From the NCBI GenBank assembly GCA_964523735.1, contig CAZFYZ010000094.1, positions 1-15,557 on the forward strand: 15,557 nt of DNA, given 5' to 3'. Both the position numbers and the translations under genes were made by a program. The notes beneath the pieces are model-generated. The model did not search any database. It was not told where the DNA came from and saw only the letters and a list, made by a program, of their open reading frames with translations. Below are positions 15,457-15,557 of the stretch, in pieces. The DNA is from CAZFYZ01 sp964523735. Lineage in GTDB: Bacteria; Armatimonadota; UBA5829. Position 1 is the first letter of the stretch; every line of letters begins with the position of its first letter.

Positions 15457-15557
15457 TCTGCGGACGAAGAGCATTCCCGCGAGACTGAACAGACACCTAC
15501 TGTTGCTAGTGTCAACCTGAGTGTGTAAATTGGATTTTGGGATTAGCCTCCCAGTCC

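Larger units (their letters stand above)
15216..15557. other. Intergenic region upstream of pepF to the window edge
   Basis: No convincing gene. It holds the pepF ribosome site and promoter (15221-15285) and the REP-like pair (15370-15456). Short open frames across 15272-15496 are Arg/Ser/Pro-rich and show no family resemblance. The last ~100 bases contain nothing I can assign. Confidence 0.5.

Noticed and set aside
15488..15557. Possible insertion-sequence end (GACAC...GTGTC, then GTCAACCTGAGTGTG)
   Set aside because: Only a 5-bp stem and a vague likeness to transposon termini; no transposase or partner end is visible before the window stops.

Overview
This is a bacterial chromosomal window of moderately high GC, judged by eye. 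Shine-Dalgarno sites and recognisable sigma70-type promoters precede several genes. The contents are a multi-module secreted beta-helix protein, a large secreted glycoside-hydrolase-like protein next to a URO-D-family protein, NAD-dependent DNA ligase, oligoendopeptidase F, and palindromic intergenic repeats. They fit an uncultured, polysaccharide-associated bacterium of the Armatimonadota / Planctomycetota-like kind. That lineage guess is weak because no rRNA or other decisive marker is present.

Layout, left to right. (1) Positions 1-3319, minus strand: the 5' 1106 codons of one uninterrupted giant secreted parallel beta-helix protein. It has three complete modules and the start of a fourth, continues past the left edge, and has its own promoter. 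(2) Positions 3500-5581, minus: ligA, the NAD-dependent DNA ligase, with an unusual promoter overlapping the possible start codons. (3) Positions 5674-8703 and 8741-9781, plus: a co-directional pair, a ~1009-residue exported glycoside-hydrolase-like protein and a 346-residue URO-D/MtaA-type protein. (4) Positions 9803-9888: a palindromic interspersed repeat. (5) Positions 9912-10829, plus: a complete regulatory unit made of a sigma70 promoter, a yybP-ykoY manganese riboswitch, an overlapping intrinsic terminator, and a UPF0016/TMEM165/GDT1-family manganese exporter with a TTG start. (6) Positions 10826-12404, plus: a near-consensus promoter overlapping the exporter stop codon, a ~230-nt potentially structured leader, and a CBS-CBS-GGDEF protein carrying an extra C-terminal domain I cannot name. 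(7) Positions 15215 to 12425, minus: pepF followed 28 nt later by a five-TM membrane protein of unknown function. This pair converges on the GGDEF gene with a 20-bp gap. (8) Positions 15370-15456: two REP-like palindromes in opposite orientation. The rest of the right edge holds nothing I can support.

How the parts work together. The best understood unit is manganese homeostasis: Mn2+ should stabilise the aptamer, block terminator formation and switch on the exporter. The CBS/GGDEF protein would link nucleotide sensing to cyclic-di-GMP, but its product-inhibition site is degenerate. The secreted beta-helix and GH-like proteins point to extracellular carbohydrate work, and the URO-D-family protein beside the latter may handle methyl groups. 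No mobile element, CRISPR array, tRNA or rRNA was recognised. I see no convincing completely new system. The most novel-looking parts are the extra domain and long leader of the GGDEF gene, and the GH/URO-D pairing.
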